64,000 bases of DNA from Prosthecobacter sp. SYSU 5D2 (GCF_039655865.1 NZ_JBBYXL010000014.1:1-64000), one strand, 5' to 3'; positions 17,401 through 25,597 are shown, numbered from the stretch's first letter. Program-made: numbers and translations. The notes: generated from the letters alone by a model not told the origin.

Positions 17401-18267
17401 CATCTGCTGACGTATCGAAGCGGATCAGCCGGTTTTTATGATCTGGACAGCATGAGCGGGACGGCGAGCCTGGGCGGATTCAAGTCCGGCTGCACCTCCA
17501 ATCTGGTGGTGGCCAACGGGGTGCTGAATGCGCCGGACTACACACGAACCTGCAGTTGCTCCTACCAGAACCAGACGTCACTGGCGCTGATTCACATGCC
17601 GGAGATGGAGATGTGGAGCTACAGCCAGTTTGGCCTGGATGGCGAGCAGGGCGACCGAATCCTGCGGGCAGGCATTAACTTTGGCGCGCCAGGCAACCGC
17701 CGCGATCCTGCGGGGACACTCTGGCTGGAGCATCCACATGTGGGGGATGGCAATGCACCGCAGATGGGAGTGGAAGGCGTGGACCGGGTGAAATGGTTCC
17801 GCAGGCACAGCTCACAAGTGACGGCGAAGGGCGAGGGGCAGACGTGGATCGCCGCCTCCGGCCTGATGGGAGAGGGCGAAATCGTCATCACGCCCTCCCT
17901 GCGGCGGCCGAAGCTGGTGAAACCGGTGAAATCGGTGAAGGACAAGGACGGCAACGAAATCCCTGCGCCACCAGTGATGCCGGAGGAACTGCTGAAGGTG
18001 GACTATCCGCCGAAAGCACACACAGTTAGGCTGCACTTCAGCGAGCCGGACGGGCTGGCCGCGGGAGGGCGCGTCTTTAGTGTGAAACTGCAGGGCAAGA
18101 CAGTGCTGGAGAATTTTGACATCGCACGCGAGGCCGGTGAAGCAGGCGGCGTGATCGTGAAGGAATTCCCCGGGGTGAGCATGGGAGCAAACCTGAAAGT
18201 CACGCTGGCAGCAGCCAAAGGCAAAGCGCCTCCGGTGCTCTGCGGCGTGGAGTTTGTCGCTGAATGA
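14470..18267 (+). CDS. Giant secreted PQQ-propeller / methyltransferase-like / PQQ-propeller / malectin protein
   Basis: 1265 residues. A signal peptide (MKCVFLFLCLTALPCFA) is followed by a first PQQ-like propeller (~20-420) with repeated blades such as VVALDLETGAKVWTFYTGG. Next is a Rossmann domain (~425-570) resembling class I methyltransferases: HCLVYGLGSIGLVNALL, acidic VVDPD at the second strand, HAGDAL, then GGILLWLG. A second propeller (~585-1080) contains DARTGETLWEQEKD and a Cys cluster TRTCSCSYQNQ. The C-terminus (~1175-1265) resembles malectin: HTVRLHFSEPDG, GRVFSVKLQGKTVLENFDI. It would act in the periplasm or at the surface, where SAM is not normally available, so the Rossmann unit may be structural or bind another ligand. 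No cofactor or activity can be assigned. The gene stands alone, with feoA about 110 bases downstream. Confidence 0.8.
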   Translation: MKCVFLFLCLTALPCFAADWPMWRYDAGRTAASDEVLPEGLELQWERVESPREQVWDDPLNHDLMPYDRIFEPVVMGGKMFIGYNDRDKVVALDLETGAKVWTFYTGGPVRLPPVCWEGKVYFTSDDGHLYCVKAEDGSKVWSFSAAPSAMKTLGNMRLISAWPARGGPVIKDGKVYFAASIWPFMGTFLYALDANSGEVVWVNDGTGADFIKQPHSAAAFAGVAPQGALVATKDTLLVPGGRSVPAGFDLSTGELRYFHLNDGGKGNGGSFVAAGEKYFYVHTRERGVRVYDLKTGTAGKSTMNEPVIVGDRLYAAKVTEKDDPVVQALGTSEKVLWEVKADGSGDLIQAGGHLYAAGKKTLSAIELPKSDKDKARVAWTLPVEGNVQRLLASNGKLVAVTLDGRIQVYGQGKKTGRLVVEPMSMNMRDAEAEKLAKTLVEKVQDEGGHCLVYGLGSIGLVNALLSTTDMQITVVDPDAEQVELARKAYDESGMLGKRITFHAGDALSFQAPPYFAHGVVVSPEMSELMSRPEMLKAAYASVRPYGGILLWLGEKAPDVSGLEKARVEAVDGQQLIIREGALPGAADWTHQYGDIGNTVKSNDSRVRAPLGVLWFGGSSNMDVLPRHGHGPPEQVVGGRLYIQGMHSFSARDVYTGRVIWQHDFKDLGTFGIYYNETYEDTPLSTAYNQKHIPGANGRGTNYAATEEAVYVAVHGECHMLDSRTGELMKKIPIREEKGDPAQWAFIGVLEDLLIGGDDFAHFSLQLGGVKSRTQAPIEDYSASAGLAVYDRHSGKLLWRVKAKHSFLHNGIVAGNGRIYCLDKLTTHAEGLLKRRGRDLPKDYRIVALDARTGETLWEQEKDLFGTWLGYSAEHDLLLQAGAKASDRLSTEVGDGMIAYHGKNGAVRWQDLEREYTGPCILHNELILTGANSYSKSGGAFNLLTGEDHLVKNPLTGKMEPWRLNRTYGCNTIIASEHLLTYRSGSAGFYDLDSMSGTASLGGFKSGCTSNLVVANGVLNAPDYTRTCSCSYQNQTSLALIHMPEMEMWSYSQFGLDGEQGDRILRAGINFGAPGNRRDPAGTLWLEHPHVGDGNAPQMGVEGVDRVKWFRRHSSQVTAKGEGQTWIAASGLMGEGEIVITPSLRRPKLVKPVKSVKDKDGNEIPAPPVMPEELLKVDYPPKAHTVRLHFSEPDGLAAGGRVFSVKLQGKTVLENFDIAREAGEAGGVIVKEFPGVSMGANLKVTLAAAKGKAPPVLCGVEFVAE

Positions 18268-18275
18268 AGCGGGTG

Positions 18276-18303
18276 TTGCACAAGATCCATTGCAAAATCT
18301 AAT
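18276..18303 (+). promoter_or_regulatory. Possible feoA promoter
   Basis: TTGCAC (18276-18281), 16 bases, TCTAAT (18298-18303, five of six -10 matches). TTGCAAA occurs twice around the -10 (from 18290 and 18313). I could not recognise a Fur-box palindrome. The predicted leader to the feoA ATG is about 67 bases. Confidence 0.35.
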
Positions 18304-18376
18304 CGCCATCGGTTGCAAACATTGGCGCGCCCTCTAGCTTCGCCCACTGCAAGCGCGTCTCAATAGCACTTCGGCC

Positions 18377-18613
18377 ATGCACGCTACCTCCACCCTTTCC
18401 AAACTCCCTGTCGGTCAGTCCGGCATCATTCAATCCATGCCTACGGGGAGGGCGGGGCTGACACGGCTGCGCGAACTGGGGCTGACACCGGGTGCCAAGG
18501 TGACGATGGTCAGGCGCGCGCCGCTGGGCGAGCCCATCGAGGTCACAGTGCGCGGATCCCACCTGGCGATGCGTAATCATGAGGCGGCTGACATTTCCAT
18601 CACCCTGGCATGA
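18377..18613 (+). CDS. feoA: Ferrous iron transport protein A (FeoA)
   Basis: A 78-residue SH3-like FeoA domain with the conserved LRELGLTPGAKVTMVRRAPLGEP segment broken only by normal variation, and a terminal RNHEAADISITL. It is a cytosolic accessory of the FeoB ferrous iron transporter. It overlaps feoB by four bases (ATGA), showing translational coupling. Length and motif make the call secure. Gene order feoA-feoB-small Cys-rich peptide resembles feoABC-type operons. Confidence 0.92.
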   Translation: MHATSTLSKLPVGQSGIIQSMPTGRAGLTRLRELGLTPGAKVTMVRRAPLGEPIEVTVRGSHLAMRNHEAADISITLA

Positions 18614-20877
18614 GCGCTGAACTGCCCCTGCTGGCCATTGTCGGCAATCCCAACTCCGGAAAGACCACCGTCTTTAACCATCTGACGGGCCTTCGCCAAA
18701 AGGTGGGCAACTACCCTGGTGTGACGGTCGAAAAGAAGATGGGCGAGTGCTATAGCCAGCATGGCAAGAAGTTGCGGCTGATCGACCTGCCGGGGGCCTA
18801 CAGCCTGAATGCCCGCAGCCCGGATGAGGCGGTGCTGAGAGATGTGCTGCTGGGCCGTCAAGCGGATACGCCCCGGCCTGACCGGGTGATTTTCATCGCC
18901 GATGCGGCCAATTTGGAGCGCAATCTGTACCTGCTTTCCCAAGTGCTGGAGCTGGGAATTCCGACGGTGCTGGTGCTGAACATGATAGACATCGCCAAGT
19001 CCAAGGATTGGCAGATTGACGTGAAGAAGCTGTCTGAGGAGCTGGGAGTGCCGGTGGTGCCGATGCAGGCGACGAGCGGGAGCGGCTACATCGAGCTGAA
19101 GGCGGCCATGAGCCGGGAGGACCTTCCCCTGCCCCGCTGGCAGTCCGCCCCGCTGCCGGAGGACATCCGCGCGGCGCTGGAGACGACGCGTGCCGGGCTT
19201 GTGCAGACCAAGGCGGTGCATGAAAAGACGACGCTGCTGGAGCCGCTGTACCTGCTTTCCGATCATGACCCGCTGCACGCAGGCATCCGCGATGCGCAAC
19301 TGGGCCAGATTCAAAAAGGGCGGGAAACGCTGAATGCGGCGCACCCCGGCTGGGAGGACCAACTGGTGGCGGACCGGTATGCGCAGATCGAAAAGCTGAC
19401 GCAACAGGTGCTGAAGCGGCCAGATAAGGAACTGCCGACGCTGACTCAAAAGCTGGATGCGTTTTTACTGCACCCTATTTTTGGCGGCGTGACGGTGCTG
19501 GCTTTTTTGATGTTCCTTTTCTATCTGATCTTCAAGGTGGCTGAGGGTCCGATGGACTGGATTGACACGGGTTTTGGCAACCTGGGAAGCTGGGTGAATG
19601 ACATGATGCCGCCGGGGGATTTGAGGGACCTGATCGTCCAGGGGGCGATTGCAGGTGTAGGCGGGGTGGTCATCTTCCTGCCGCAGATTTTGATCCTTTT
19701 TTTCTTCATCGGGATCATGGAGGACACAGGTTACATGGCGCGGCTGGCCTTCATCCTGGACCGGATGATGAGCGTGGTTGGGCTGAACGGGAAGGCTTTT
19801 ATCCCCTTCCTGAGTTCCTATGCCTGTGCGATTCCTGGCGTGATGGCGGCGAGGACCATTGAAAGCCCTAAGGACCGCCTTATCACCATCCTCATTGCGC
19901 CCCTGGCGAGCTGCTCGGCGCGTATCCCCGTGTATGTGCTGCTGATCAGCGCGTTTATGCCGGATACGGTGTCCAATCTGGCCAAGGCAGGGATCATGGT
20001 GGGGCTATACGCCTTGGGGACTTTTGGGGCTTTTTTCTTCGCCTGGGTGCTGAACAAGGGGATCATGCGAGGGGCTAATGCCCCGATGATTTTGGAAATG
20101 CCGTCGTATAAAATGCCGGCGCTGCGATCCATTTTGCTGCTGGTGTGGCAGCGGGCCCGGGTGTTCCTGGTGCGGGCGGGGACGATCATTTTCGGGATCT
20201 CGATCCTGATCTGGGCAGCCTCAACCTATCCGAAAAACGAGGCGCTGACGGAGCGTGCTGCCATGCTGGAGGAGCAGATCGCGGCCATGGAGGAAGCGGT
20301 CGGCGTGGATGAGCAGGATCAGGCCGGTAACATCAATCACTCCCTGGCCAAACCGGGGCCACGGGTGGATAAAGATTCCGACGAGGTAACTGAGATTCCT
20401 GAGAATCCTGAGCTGGTGAAAGCCCGCACGGAGCTGGCCTCCCTCAGTTCGCAGCATCTGGCGCAGAGTTTTGCGGGCCGGGCGGGGCACTTCATTGAGC
20501 CGGCGATTGCGCCGCTGGGTTATGACTGGAAGATCGGCATTGGCCTCATCGGCAGTTTTGCAGCCCGTGAGGTGTTTGTGAATACCATGTCCGTGGTCTA
20601 TGCAGTGCAGGCGGAAGAGGATGATGACCTGATGCCGGTGAGGGACCGGATTCGCGAAGAGCGGAGACCTGACGGCACACCTGTTTTTACACCGCTCGTC
20701 TGCATCAGCCTGCTGGTGTTTTATGTGTTTGCCATGCAATGCGTGAGCACCATGGCGATTGTGAAACGGGAAACCGGAAGCTGGGGCTGGATGTGGTTCC
20801 AGCTCGGTTTCATGACCGGCACGGCCTACTTGCTGTCGCTGGCGGTTTACCAGATCGGCAGCGCGATGGGGTATTGA
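18610..20877 (+). CDS. feoB: Ferrous iron transporter B (FeoB)
   Basis: Inner-membrane Fe(II) transporter of 755 residues. The N-terminal G domain shows G1 GNPNSGKTT (residues 12-20), switch I with NYPGVTVEKK, G3 DLPGAYSL and G4 LNMID. About 180 residues of helical linker precede a polytopic membrane domain carrying the conserved gate motifs LSSYACAIPGVMAART and ASCSARIPVYVLL. A long acidic/charged insert (near residues 545-610) separates late transmembrane segments. It is coupled to feoA by a four-base overlap and followed 45 bases later by a small Cys-rich membrane peptide. Expression is expected to respond to iron, but no Fur box was recognised. Confidence 0.95.
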   Translation: MSAELPLLAIVGNPNSGKTTVFNHLTGLRQKVGNYPGVTVEKKMGECYSQHGKKLRLIDLPGAYSLNARSPDEAVLRDVLLGRQADTPRPDRVIFIADAANLERNLYLLSQVLELGIPTVLVLNMIDIAKSKDWQIDVKKLSEELGVPVVPMQATSGSGYIELKAAMSREDLPLPRWQSAPLPEDIRAALETTRAGLVQTKAVHEKTTLLEPLYLLSDHDPLHAGIRDAQLGQIQKGRETLNAAHPGWEDQLVADRYAQIEKLTQQVLKRPDKELPTLTQKLDAFLLHPIFGGVTVLAFLMFLFYLIFKVAEGPMDWIDTGFGNLGSWVNDMMPPGDLRDLIVQGAIAGVGGVVIFLPQILILFFFIGIMEDTGYMARLAFILDRMMSVVGLNGKAFIPFLSSYACAIPGVMAARTIESPKDRLITILIAPLASCSARIPVYVLLISAFMPDTVSNLAKAGIMVGLYALGTFGAFFFAWVLNKGIMRGANAPMILEMPSYKMPALRSILLLVWQRARVFLVRAGTIIFGISILIWAASTYPKNEALTERAAMLEEQIAAMEEAVGVDEQDQAGNINHSLAKPGPRVDKDSDEVTEIPENPELVKARTELASLSSQHLAQSFAGRAGHFIEPAIAPLGYDWKIGIGLIGSFAAREVFVNTMSVVYAVQAEEDDDLMPVRDRIREERRPDGTPVFTPLVCISLLVFYVFAMQCVSTMAIVKRETGSWGWMWFQLGFMTGTAYLLSLAVYQIGSAMGY

Positions 20878-20922
20878 CGGCAGTTTAATCCCCTGCCGCG
20901 GTTCACAAACGTATTATTCAAG

Positions 20923-21060
20923 ATGATGAATGACTGGCAATCCTGGGCAGCCCCTGCGGTGGTGATCATCACGGCCGCGATCTTCCTTTTGCGTGTGGTT
21001 CGCGGACGCAAGAAAGGCGGTTGCGGGGGCGCTTGCGGATGCAAGCCGAAGATGAAGTAA
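20923..21060 (+). CDS. FeoB-associated small Cys-rich membrane peptide
   Basis: A 45-residue ORF (start MMNDWQSWAAP). It has one transmembrane helix (residues ~11-26, AVVIITAAIFLLRVV), a basic stretch RGRKKGG and a Cys tail CGGACGCKPK. This is the layout of the FeoB-associated Cys-rich membrane proteins found after feoB in many bacteria, functionally analogous to FeoC. It begins 45 bases after feoB on the same strand. The three cysteines could bind iron or sense redox state near the transporter. Too short for ordinary ORF thresholds; confidence comes from composition and position. Confidence 0.75.
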   Translation: MMNDWQSWAAPAVVIITAAIFLLRVVRGRKKGGCGGACGCKPKMK

Positions 21061-21117
21061 CGCGCGCGGGAAAAAATCCTGTCCCGCCGTCTCCCCGAGC
21101 CAAGGTTGCGGTGATTC

Positions 21118-22215
21118 TTAAACTTTTTCGAGCTTGATCGGATAGGTCTGGAAGGCGTTCCACTGGCAGACGATGAGGTCGCCATTTCCCAAGACGCAAA
21201 CATCGTGGCCATGGTCAATGATGGGCTGGGCCTGCTGAAGCGGCTTGAGTTTCCCTTCCTCATAGGTCGGATTGGTGCCACCCGGGGCGCTGATAACCTG
21301 GCCTGCTGCATCCAGAATGACCGTGAAGCCGGAGGGATTCTGGGGAAGCTTGTTCCGCACCGGATCTACGGACCAGCAGACACCGGCATAAAGCTCCTGG
21401 CCGGAGATGACCGGACGACAGACTTTGCAGCCGGGCACTTCGATGGTTTCAATGTATTTGCCCTCCAGCGAGAAGCGGCGGAAACAATGGTCCGCGCGGG
21501 AAGTGACGAGCACGGTGGCCTTGTCATCACCCTGGCGGCGGTCAATCTCGATGCCGTGGGCGTTATTCAGCCGCTCCTGCTCCGGCACGCCTTCCTTGCC
21601 ACCGAAGCGGGAGATGAACTTGCCTTTGTGGTCGTAGCGCAGGACAAAGTTGGACCCATAACCATCCACGACGTAAATGTCGCCATTGGGGGCGACGGCA
21701 GTTTCGGTGGGATTGAAAAACTGGTCCGGTTCATAGGCCCCCACGCTCATCGGGTGGCTCAGGCTAAAAATCTCCCGGCCAGCGAGGTCAATCTTCACCA
21801 CACGTCCCGTCTGGCGATAACCGCTGCCTCCGCTTTTCCAAAGACCGCTGTCCGTGACGAAGAGAAACTCCTCCCCGTTTTCCCGGCTAAGGCTGAGCCC
21901 ATGCCCGCCCGGCCAGGCGCTGCCCCAGGATTCCAGGATGGTGCCGTCAGGTTTGTAAACCAGCATTTGGTTATCCCAATGGTCGCCCACCATGAAGAGA
22001 CGGCCATCCTTCACCTGCACCATTTCATGACAGTTCAGGATGGGGTGATGCCTCCCCTGCCCCGGCGTCACCCAGTCCTTGATGACTTTATAACGGTGGT
22101 CGCCATGACCAATGACGACATCCTTTTTGGGATCCGGTGCCGCGCGCAGGGTCTGGGTAAAAGTGGCAGCGGCAGCAGTGGTGAGCCCGGCGAGAAAATG
22201 GCGGCGTGTCTTCAT
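21118..22215 (-). CDS. Tat-exported NHL-type six-bladed beta-propeller protein
   Basis: The N-terminus TRRHFLAGLTTAAAATF is a twin-arginine signal. The 365-residue body consists of NHL-like blades, for example NGDIYVVDGYGSNFVLRYD and NAHGIEIDRRQGDDKATVL, and resembles peptidylglycine alpha-amidating-lyase-like propellers of PVC bacteria. Periplasmic location is likely. Tat export suggests folding or cofactor loading in the cytoplasm. It is convergent with the feo genes and no partner gene is adjacent, so the ligand or reaction is unknown. Confidence 0.75.
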   Translation of the reverse strand: MKTRRHFLAGLTTAAAATFTQTLRAAPDPKKDVVIGHGDHRYKVIKDWVTPGQGRHHPILNCHEMVQVKDGRLFMVGDHWDNQMLVYKPDGTILESWGSAWPGGHGLSLSRENGEEFLFVTDSGLWKSGGSGYRQTGRVVKIDLAGREIFSLSHPMSVGAYEPDQFFNPTETAVAPNGDIYVVDGYGSNFVLRYDHKGKFISRFGGKEGVPEQERLNNAHGIEIDRRQGDDKATVLVTSRADHCFRRFSLEGKYIETIEVPGCKVCRPVISGQELYAGVCWSVDPVRNKLPQNPSGFTVILDAAGQVISAPGGTNPTYEEGKLKPLQQAQPIIDHGHDVCVLGNGDLIVCQWNAFQTYPIKLEKV

Positions 22216-22341
22216 GAATACAGATGTTTTAGCGGGCCAGGCAGCACATGGAAATGCTGATGTGATGGAGGATGCGACTTTAGGACAGAGTGGAACAACA
22301 AGGGTGTTTTGGAATTGGCAGTCGGATCAAAAAGGTTTCAG

Positions 22342-22737
22342 ATGCGTGGCATGACTCCCAAAGCCGAAAAACTGCTGCCAAAGATTGAGAGAGCAGGCAT
22401 CAAGGCCTCCCTGAAGGCAGGCCATGTAGTGAGCCGGGAGGAACTGCTGGAGGTGAAGGTGCAATTGATGCCGACGCTGCTGCGGTGGACGCTGGGAGGC
22501 TTTTCTGCGGCCTCGGCGTATGGATCCTACATCCAGTTCAATACGGGAAACAGTCTCGCGGCCCTTGGTTTCCTGCTCCTCGCCGTGCTGTTTTTGTTCT
22601 TTGCCTGGGTCGGCATTCTCAAGACGCTGGGTCACGTGCTGGAAGGAATGAAGGAAGTAGATTATGCGAATGCAGGAGAACTGGTGAGTTTGGCCTTGAT
22701 CAGTATTGCCGAAGCGGTCGGCACCGTCCTTGATTGA
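22342..22737 (+). CDS. Small two-helix membrane protein of unknown function
   Basis: 131 residues from the ATG at 22342; an upstream TTG at 22309 is less convincing. A charged N-terminal helix (KAEKLLPKIERAG) is followed by two hydrophobic segments around residues 45-62 and 72-92, and an amphipathic C-terminus. The layout recalls small holin-like or DUF1469-type membrane proteins, but I recognise no family. It lies 48 bases upstream of fabG on the same strand and could be co-transcribed. Confidence 0.55.
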   Translation: MRGMTPKAEKLLPKIERAGIKASLKAGHVVSREELLEVKVQLMPTLLRWTLGGFSAASAYGSYIQFNTGNSLAALGFLLLAVLFLFFAWVGILKTLGHVLEGMKEVDYANAGELVSLALISIAEAVGTVLD

Positions 22738-22785
22738 GAAGCAAGGACGCGCTTGCCATGGAGCCGGGCTTGGCCATGATGAGGC

Positions 22786-23532
22786 ATGGGTAAACTCCAA
22801 GATAAAGTCGCAGTCGTCACCGGTGCCGGACGTGGCATCGGCAAAGCCATCGCTGAAAAATTCGCCACCGAGGGCGCCAAAGTGGCCGTCATCAGCCGCA
22901 CCGAGGCCAATTCCCAGGCCGCCGCTGAGGCCATCAATGCCCAGTATCCCGGTGCCGCCAAAGGCTATGCCGTGGATGTGGCCAATGGTTCCGCTGTGGC
23001 AGAGCTGGGCAAGACCGTGCTGGCGGACTTTGACCACGTGGACATCCTCGTCAACAACGCCGGCGTGACGAAGGACGGTCTGCTCCTGCGCATGAGCGAG
23101 GATGATTGGGACTTCGTCGTGGATACCAATTTGAAGGGCGCCTTCAACATGGTGAAGGCCTTCCAGCGCAGCATCCTGAAACAGAAAGGCGCACGCATCA
23201 TCAATGTGGCCTCCGTCATCGGCCTCATCGGCAACGCCGGCCAGGCCAACTACGCCGCCTCCAAGGCCGGCGTCATCGGCTTCACCAAATCCCTCGCCCG
23301 CGAATTCGCCGGCCGTGGCGTCACCGCCAATGTCATCGCCCCCGGCTTCATCGCCACCGACATGACCGGCGTCCTGGATGAGAAATTGAAAGCAGCGGTG
23401 CTGGAAAAAATCCCCCTCGCAGACTTCGGCCAGGCCGAGGACATCGCCTCCGCCGCCCTGTTCCTGGCCAGCCCCGAAGCACGCTACATCACCGGCCAGG
23501 TCCTGGCCGTAGACGGCGGCATGGTGATGTAA
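22786..23532 (+). CDS. fabG: 3-Oxoacyl-[acyl-carrier-protein] reductase (FabG)
   Basis: Classical short-chain dehydrogenase of 248 residues that reduces 3-oxoacyl-ACP with NADPH in fatty acid synthesis. The nucleotide-binding motif TGAGRGIG lies near residue 12, NNAGVTKDGLL near 90, catalytic Ser in NVASVIGLIGNAGQ, and the YAASKAG Tyr-Lys pair near 155. The C-terminus YITGQVLAVDGGMVM is typical of FabG. No fab gene neighbours are present, so a different SDR substrate cannot be excluded, but the FabG-specific NAGQANYAASKAG segment is persuasive. Confidence 0.9.
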   Translation: MGKLQDKVAVVTGAGRGIGKAIAEKFATEGAKVAVISRTEANSQAAAEAINAQYPGAAKGYAVDVANGSAVAELGKTVLADFDHVDILVNNAGVTKDGLLLRMSEDDWDFVVDTNLKGAFNMVKAFQRSILKQKGARIINVASVIGLIGNAGQANYAASKAGVIGFTKSLAREFAGRGVTANVIAPGFIATDMTGVLDEKLKAAVLEKIPLADFGQAEDIASAALFLASPEARYITGQVLAVDGGMVM

Positions 23533-23792
23533 ACTTGTTAGTCGGGTTCCATAACGGCTGTCCGGCCTCACCCTTGGAAGAAGCTGCCTCTATTGAAATA
23601 GGGTGGCATGCCATTTTGTGAGATCCCCATCAATCGGGAAATCCAGAACCAGCAAAACGGCGTTCGGAGTACCGCATTTATGCGGAATCTTTGAAGCTGC
23701 GCCCCCTCGGTTTTTGGAAAACTTTGGACATGCAAAAAAACTGCCTGCCAGCTCCAGCTTGCAACCCCCGGCAACGCAAGCCTTGGTAACCC
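23533..23792 (+). other. 260-base intergenic region without a supported gene
   Basis: The largest gap in the window. Short ORFs occur on both strands but have no protein-like features. It holds a perfect small palindrome CCGCAT-TT-ATGCGG (23672-23685) followed by AATCTTTGAAGCTGCG. I see no clear promoter or terminator. It may be a degraded repeat or an untranslated leader of the DedA-like gene. Confidence 0.5.
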
Positions 23793-24455
23793 ATGACTTT
23801 GAAACATGGCAAAGGAGCCTTTGGGGCCCTGATCCTGATGGTGCTGACCGCCATCATCGTGCCATTCATCCTCTGGGGAGAGCACTTTGATGCCGTCCTA
23901 AGCCTCGAAGGCGCGCGGCAATGGATGGAGAATTACGGTCACTGGGCCTGGGCCGCCGGCATGGGCCTGCTCATGAGCGACATCATCCTGCCCATCCCCA
24001 GCACCGTAATCATGTCCGCCCTCGGCTGGATGTATGGATGGTGGCTCGGCGGTCTCATCGCCGCAGGCGGCTCCTTTTTATCCGGCCTGCTGGCCTATGG
24101 CCTGTGCCGCTGGCTTGGCCGGGGGGCTGCCCGGTGGATCGCAGGTGAAGAGGGCCTGCGGCGGGGTGAGCTGCTCTTCGCGCGAAAAGGCGGCTGGTTG
24201 GTGGCCCTTTCCCGCTGGGCCCCGGTGCTGCCGGAGGCCGTCGCCTGCCTGGCAGGCATGATGCGCATGCGTTGGAGCACCTTTGTCCTCGCACTCGCCT
24301 GTGGCTCCCTGCCCTTGGGATTCGCCTTTGCCGCCATCGGCCATTTAGGCCATGCCAGCCCCGGCTGGGCAATAGCACTCAGCGCCCTCCTGCCCCTCCT
24401 GTTCTGGGCCTGGGCAGGCAGAAAATGGGGAGGTAAAACCGGCCCGGTGACTTAA
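23793..24455 (+). CDS. DedA/VTT (TVP38/TMEM64)-family membrane protein
   Basis: A 220-residue polytopic protein. The VTT signature is present: SDIILPIPSTVIMSALGWMYG in the first re-entrant region, then LARGAARWIAGEEGL-like basic loop sequence and SRWAPVLPEAVACLAG in the second. Family members are inner-membrane proteins implicated in lipid scrambling (undecaprenyl phosphate or phospholipids). Five to six hydrophobic segments are visible. It is monocistronic on the plus strand and converges on the TIGR02597-like gene. Confidence 0.82.
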   Translation: MTLKHGKGAFGALILMVLTAIIVPFILWGEHFDAVLSLEGARQWMENYGHWAWAAGMGLLMSDIILPIPSTVIMSALGWMYGWWLGGLIAAGGSFLSGLLAYGLCRWLGRGAARWIAGEEGLRRGELLFARKGGWLVALSRWAPVLPEAVACLAGMMRMRWSTFVLALACGSLPLGFAFAAIGHLGHASPGWAIALSALLPLLFWAWAGRKWGGKTGPVT

Positions 24456-24459
24456 ATCC

Positions 24460-24481
24460 TTGACCCGAATGCCGGGATCAA
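24460..24481. terminator. Hairpin between convergent genes
   Basis: TTGACCCG-AATGC-CGGGATCAA forms an 8-bp stem with one bulged base between the convergent DedA-like and TIGR02597-like genes. No U-tract follows on either strand, so termination is only suggested by position. Confidence 0.35.
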
Positions 24482-24517
24482 TCTGGCTCTCCCTTCAGAT
24501 CGGCAGGTGACCTTCCA

Positions 24518-25597
24518 TTAACGGACGTTGTTGAGGTTGTACATCACATCCGTCTTCTTAACGGAGATCGCTTTCTTCACGACAAACGCACTGCCAGCCG
24601 GAATGATGGGATCAACCGCCAGGGAGCTTCCCATCATGTACCACTTGTTCTTATACCTGTAGTAGGTGGCACCGACCTTGCCAAACCCATTGTCAACCAA
24701 CAGAAGATCATTGTGCCCCAGCGGAGAATGATTCAGACTGGGCGTGAAATTCTTGTTGGTGAAGCCCATCTTCGAAAGCTTATAGTCAGATGAGCGCGGC
24801 AGGGCGAAGCAGTTCATCGTGATCTCGGTGGGAGAGCTTGCAAAGGTGATTTGCAGGGTGGAGGTGAGTACGGTGCCAGCAATGATGGCATCCAGCGGGT
24901 AGCTGCCATCGTGGGTGCTTTGCAGATATAAAGAACGGGTGGGTGCCACCAGATCCTTTCCGGCAGGTGTGAGGGGATCCTTGCTGTTAACCCAGGCGGA
25001 CAGGCTGCTGCTATAATAGTAGGATTCCCCGACTTGTTGCGGCTGTTCGTTGGCTGCAAAGGTGAGGGGGGCAATCACCAGCTTGGTTTTGATGCTGTCT
25101 GCTGACGTGGTCGGGATGAAAGAAACCGTCGCGGCCGAGGTGGGAAAAAGCGTTTCCAGATTCCAGTAGGGCCGTACTTCCACCGTGCGTATGCTGCCCT
25201 TGCGGCTGACCAGCCCGTCTGTGCGAAGGGCCAACGAAGACGGCGTATTCCCCGTGACCGTGAAATACAAGCCTGCCCAGTGACCCGCCGTGACCATGGC
25301 GTAATAGGTGTTTGCCCCCGGCTCGTATTGGTCCGTCAATAGCGGTGCGGTGTAGCTGTCCAGGGCCGGTTTGCCCGCCAGGTCTAGCGTGGTCGTGGAA
25401 CCGGACGTGGCTGTGGAGGTGACCTTAAAAATTCCAACGCTGGGACGCTGAAACTGTGGAGCGACAATGACAGTGGTGTTGGCCGGAACATAAACATACT
25501 GGCTGCCGGTCGTGCCCTGTGCAGTGCGGAATTTTTGGGCGGACGCCGTGGTTAACAAGGCCAGGGCGGTCAAGAGGGTAAGGATGAACTGCTTCAT
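24518..25597 (-). CDS. TIGR02597-like secreted surface protein
   Basis: A signal peptide (MKQFILTLLTALALLTTASAQ) precedes ~340 residues of beta-rich, Thr/Ser-rich sequence. The opening YVYVPANTTVIVAPQFQRP and the central VRPYWNLETLFPTSAA match my recollection of the TIGR02597 family of Verrucomicrobia; this is family recognition by eye. I used the ATG at 25597, where the signal peptide starts. It is the last gene of the maturase-sulfatase-sulfatase operon, 34 bases after the second sulfatase, so it may bind or present the glycan substrate at the surface. It has no catalytic motif that I recognise. Confidence 0.7.
   Translation of the reverse strand: MKQFILTLLTALALLTTASAQKFRTAQGTTGSQYVYVPANTTVIVAPQFQRPSVGIFKVTSTATSGSTTTLDLAGKPALDSYTAPLLTDQYEPGANTYYAMVTAGHWAGLYFTVTGNTPSSLALRTDGLVSRKGSIRTVEVRPYWNLETLFPTSAATVSFIPTTSADSIKTKLVIAPLTFAANEQPQQVGESYYYSSSLSAWVNSKDPLTPAGKDLVAPTRSLYLQSTHDGSYPLDAIIAGTVLTSTLQITFASSPTEITMNCFALPRSSDYKLSKMGFTNKNFTPSLNHSPLGHNDLLLVDNGFGKVGATYYRYKNKWYMMGSSLAVDPIIPAGSAFVVKKAISVKKTDVMYNLNNVR

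Noticed and set aside
18276..18376. Fur box upstream of feoA
   Set aside because: I looked for a GATAATGATAATCATTATC-like palindrome and found only two TTGCAAA direct repeats, not enough to call a Fur site.
22309..22341. TTG start extending the two-helix membrane protein
   Set aside because: The extra 11 residues are not helped by a ribosome site, and the ATG at 22342 begins a sensible charged helix.
23533..23792. Possible small genes in the fabG to DedA-like gap
   Set aside because: The short frames on either strand have no protein-like composition, ribosome site or conserved motif.
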